Positions 49,545-51,139 of a DNA stretch of 51,139 nt are shown piece after piece. The DNA comes from Acidobacteriota bacterium (lineage in GTDB: Bacteria > Acidobacteriota > Thermoanaerobaculia > Multivoradales > JAHEKO01). The translations under genes and the position numbers were made by a program. Under the pieces are notes generated by a model. The model saw only the letters and a list, made by a program, of their open reading frames with translations. It was not told the origin of the DNA and ran no database searches. Every line of letters starts with the position of its first letter. Within the stretch, counting starts at the first letter, position 1. The stretch covers positions 1 to 51,139 of the forward strand of contig JAOTWP010000013.1 of assembly GCA_029862975.1 (NCBI GenBank), written 5' to 3'.

Positions 49545-50303
49545 TCAGCCGGGAGCGCCGGCCGGCGCCGCCCCGGGACTCCCGGGCTTCGTCGCCTCCA
49601 GGACCAGCGACTCGAGGCCGAGGTGCCCTTCCGGCTTGCGGCTCACGTTCTCGAGCTCGCGCAGATCCCCGTGCGCGCTCTCCGAGACGGCGCACCGCGT
49701 CACCTCGCCGAAACCGGACGCCTCCAGGACGTAGCGCAAGGTCTTCTCGTCGTAGAGGAACTCGTGGCCCCAGGCGCGAACGAACTTGTTGATCAAGAAC
49801 GTGTCGTAGTCCTCGGGAGCGTTGCGGCCGCGGTGCTCGATCTCGGTGGCGAGGAAGTGGCGGAGGAACTCCTCCTGGAGCGGCGACCGGCGGCGCGCCG
49901 GGACCTCGTCCGGCCGGTAGAGATCGATCAGGAACGCCAGGTCCGGCGTCGAGATCCGCACGGTACCGCCCGGCGCGAGCACCCGGAAGCACTCCTCGAT
50001 CATCTTCCTGCCCTGGGCGAAGGCGACGTGCTCGATCATGTGCTCGCTGAAGACGTAGTCGAAGACCCCGTCGGCGAACGGCAGCCGGCGCGTCGCGTCG
50101 AGATGGAGGACGTCCCGCGTCTTCGGATGGTAGTCGGCATTGAGCCACCCGGGCAGGATCCGCGGGCCGCAGCCGATCTGCAGCTTCCTGGTGCCGGCGG
50201 AGGCCAGATAGGAGCGCGCGATCCGCTCGTCGCGATCGATCCCGAGCCGCCGCGCGGCGCCGCGGCGCAGAGCGAGGCGCAGCTTCTTCTTGATCTGGCG
50301 CAT
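49545..50303 (-). CDS. SAM-dependent methyltransferase, surface-polysaccharide type
   Basis: A 252-residue methyltransferase. The SAM motif is KLQIGCGPRILPGWLNADYHP (motif I with the GCG...GWLNxD layout). It is followed by LHLDATRRLPFADGVFDYVFSEHMIEHV, and by ECFRVLAPGGTVRISTPDL. This variant is common in O-antigen and capsule clusters, but no other polysaccharide genes are in the window. A basic N-terminus (MRQIKKKLRLALRRGAARR) may contact membrane or nucleic acid. It is co-directional with asnB. The substrate is unknown. Confidence 0.85.
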   Translation of the reverse strand: MRQIKKKLRLALRRGAARRLGIDRDERIARSYLASAGTRKLQIGCGPRILPGWLNADYHPKTRDVLHLDATRRLPFADGVFDYVFSEHMIEHVAFAQGRKMIEECFRVLAPGGTVRISTPDLAFLIDLYRPDEVPARRRSPLQEEFLRHFLATEIEHRGRNAPEDYDTFLINKFVRAWGHEFLYDEKTLRYVLEASGFGEVTRCAVSESAHGDLRELENVSRKPEGHLGLESLVLEATKPGSPGAAPAGAPG

Positions 50304-50387
50304 GGCGCGCTACCGGAGAGGCGGCGACAGGATATCCGCTTCTCCGCCCGGCTGCTGCAAGCTCGACCTCCGGCTGCTCATGCCGAG

Positions 50388-50801
50388 TCAGCGAAGAACC
50401 TCGAAGGCCTCTCGGCGACCGGGACCCGTCCGGTAGACGCTGAAGTCGTCATCGAACGTCGCCACTCTTCGAATTCCCAGGCGATCCATGACGGCGAAGC
50501 TCGTTCGGTCCACGATCGAGAAATCCTGATCCCCGAAGGCCTCCCCGATCGCCCAGGCCCGCTCGAGATCGGCGGCGACGATCGGCTCGATCCGGGCGAC
50601 TCCCCGCCGCAGCCCGTCCCAGAAAGCTTCGGCGGCTCGATGGTGGATCCGGTACCGGAGAAGCACCCAGGTCTCGACGAGTACGTGGTCGGTGGTGACC
50701 AGCGTCTCTCGAGCCCCGAGGATGGACCTCGCTCTCTGGTGGCTCCGATCGCCGGCATCGGCGGCCGCATACCACGCCGAGGTGTCTACGAAGAGGCTCA
50801 A
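50388..50801 (-). CDS. vapC: VapC-type PIN toxin
   Basis: A 137-residue PIN ribonuclease. The opening motif is MSLFVDTSAWYAAADAGD (catalytic Asp6). DQDFSIVDRTSFAVMDRLG holds the distal acidic residues, and RRVATFDDDFSVYR is the typical C-terminal element of this VapC subgroup. It starts at ATG 50801, overlapping the antitoxin stop by 4 bases. VapC toxins of this type usually cut tRNA anticodon or rRNA loops; the target here is unknown. Confidence 0.9.
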   Translation of the reverse strand: MSLFVDTSAWYAAADAGDRSHQRARSILGARETLVTTDHVLVETWVLLRYRIHHRAAEAFWDGLRRGVARIEPIVAADLERAWAIGEAFGDQDFSIVDRTSFAVMDRLGIRRVATFDDDFSVYRTGPGRREAFEVLR

Positions 50802-51043
50802 TCGCGCCGGCCCATTGCCGCCGCCAGACCGATCATCTCGTCTTTGTCCCGGGCAACGTCCGAGCCGCCAGAGTCGCCGAGGGCAAAGACCGCTTCGACG
50901 TCGGCCGCAGGCGTATCCTCCGCCAGGTCGCGAGCCACGAGGCGACGCACGTACTCGGCGAACGAGATGCCGAGGAGAGCGGCTTTTTCCCGAGCGCTCG
51001 CGCGAAGCTCGGAGTCGAGAGTGATCTGCGTTCGCACCACCAT
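50798..51043 (-). CDS. vapB: VapB-type ribbon-helix-helix antitoxin
   Basis: An 81-residue antitoxin. The N-terminus MVVRTQITLDSELRASAREKAALLGISFAEYVRRLVARDL is a ribbon-helix-helix DNA-binding domain. The acidic C-terminus (EDTPAADVEAVFALGDSGGSD) should bind the toxin. No Shine-Dalgarno sequence is present; an inverted repeat and a TATGAT element overlap the start, suggesting autorepression and a near-leaderless mRNA. Confidence 0.88.
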   Translation of the reverse strand: MVVRTQITLDSELRASAREKAALLGISFAEYVRRLVARDLAEDTPAADVEAVFALGDSGGSDVARDKDEMIGLAAAMGRRD

Positions 51044-51059
51044 GATGGTGACATCATAA
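51042..51059 (-). promoter_or_regulatory. Operator and -10 element at the vapB start
   Basis: ATGATG-GTGA-CATCAT (51042-51057) is a perfect 6-bp inverted repeat overlapping the vapB start codon. On the minus strand TATGAT (51059-51054) is a good -10 hexamer. No convincing -35 is seen (TGCGAC at 17-base spacing). A bound VapB would cover the -10 and start. Confidence 0.5.
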
Positions 51060-51139
51060 CATCATCATCCGAGATCGTCGCAGCAGGGGGAATTCCCCTG
51101 CCGCTCGGGACACCGGGTCGTCCCCACCAGGACCGGCTC

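Overview
The window is a dense, very GC-rich (about 70% by eye) stretch of chromosome from a Gram-negative bacterium. Outer-membrane barrels, lipoproteins, a Tat-exported nitrate reductase and periplasmic adaptors imply two membranes. The mixture of Ser/Thr kinase, ECF sigma factor, heterodisulfide-reductase genes and a secreted protease ending in DGFESGDTSAWS best fits an anaerobic or facultative Acidobacteriota member (Thermoanaerobaculia-like). This is inference from gene style only; no rRNA or taxonomic marker is present. No tRNA, rRNA, CRISPR array, insertion sequence or phage was seen, and no gene-free stretch exceeds 300 bases.

Layout. 1-2 kb: a cut-off gene, a zinc-ribbon protein, a Phd/PIN toxin-antitoxin pair and a Bor-like lipoprotein. 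2-10.8 kb: an envelope-to-transcription signalling locus. It holds two paralogous outer-membrane barrels, a lipoprotein, a TPR-membrane-STAND ATPase, and one polypeptide joining a STAND ATPase, a Ser/Thr kinase and an ECF sigma factor. 11.7-19.5 kb: a cAMP-type island with a CHASE2 cyclase, FecR and OmpA-like proteins, an HD phosphodiesterase candidate, a patatin/NTE phospholipase with two cyclic-nucleotide domains, and a GNAT acyltransferase with one. 19.6-24.8 kb: a five-gene YbhGFSR-like ABC exporter.

25.0-35.3 kb: a MarR regulator with a clear promoter and operator, then a tightly overlapping operon for a 2-oxoacid:ferredoxin oxidoreductase (korDABC), a GltD-MvhD fusion, HdrCB and HdrA. 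HdrA is split by an in-frame TGA. It is read here as selenocysteine (residue 199) because a 7-bp hairpin with a GGTC tetraloop follows at SECIS distance and the reading frame and family alignment continue through it. A small zinc ribbon and a hemerythrin follow, then superoxide dismutase on the other strand.

36.3-43.9 kb: an AbrB/PIN toxin-antitoxin pair, periplasmic nitrate reductase napDAB, a glycosyltransferase of the tRNA-queuosine mannosyltransferase type, and an Ada-AlkA/Ogt alkylation-repair pair. 43.9-51.1 kb, minus strand: a large M36-like metalloprotease, an asparagine synthetase, a methyltransferase and a third toxin-antitoxin pair.

The two most striking objects are the ATPase-kinase-sigma fusion with its envelope partners, and the selenocysteine HdrA in a 2-oxoacid/heterodisulfide electron-transfer operon.
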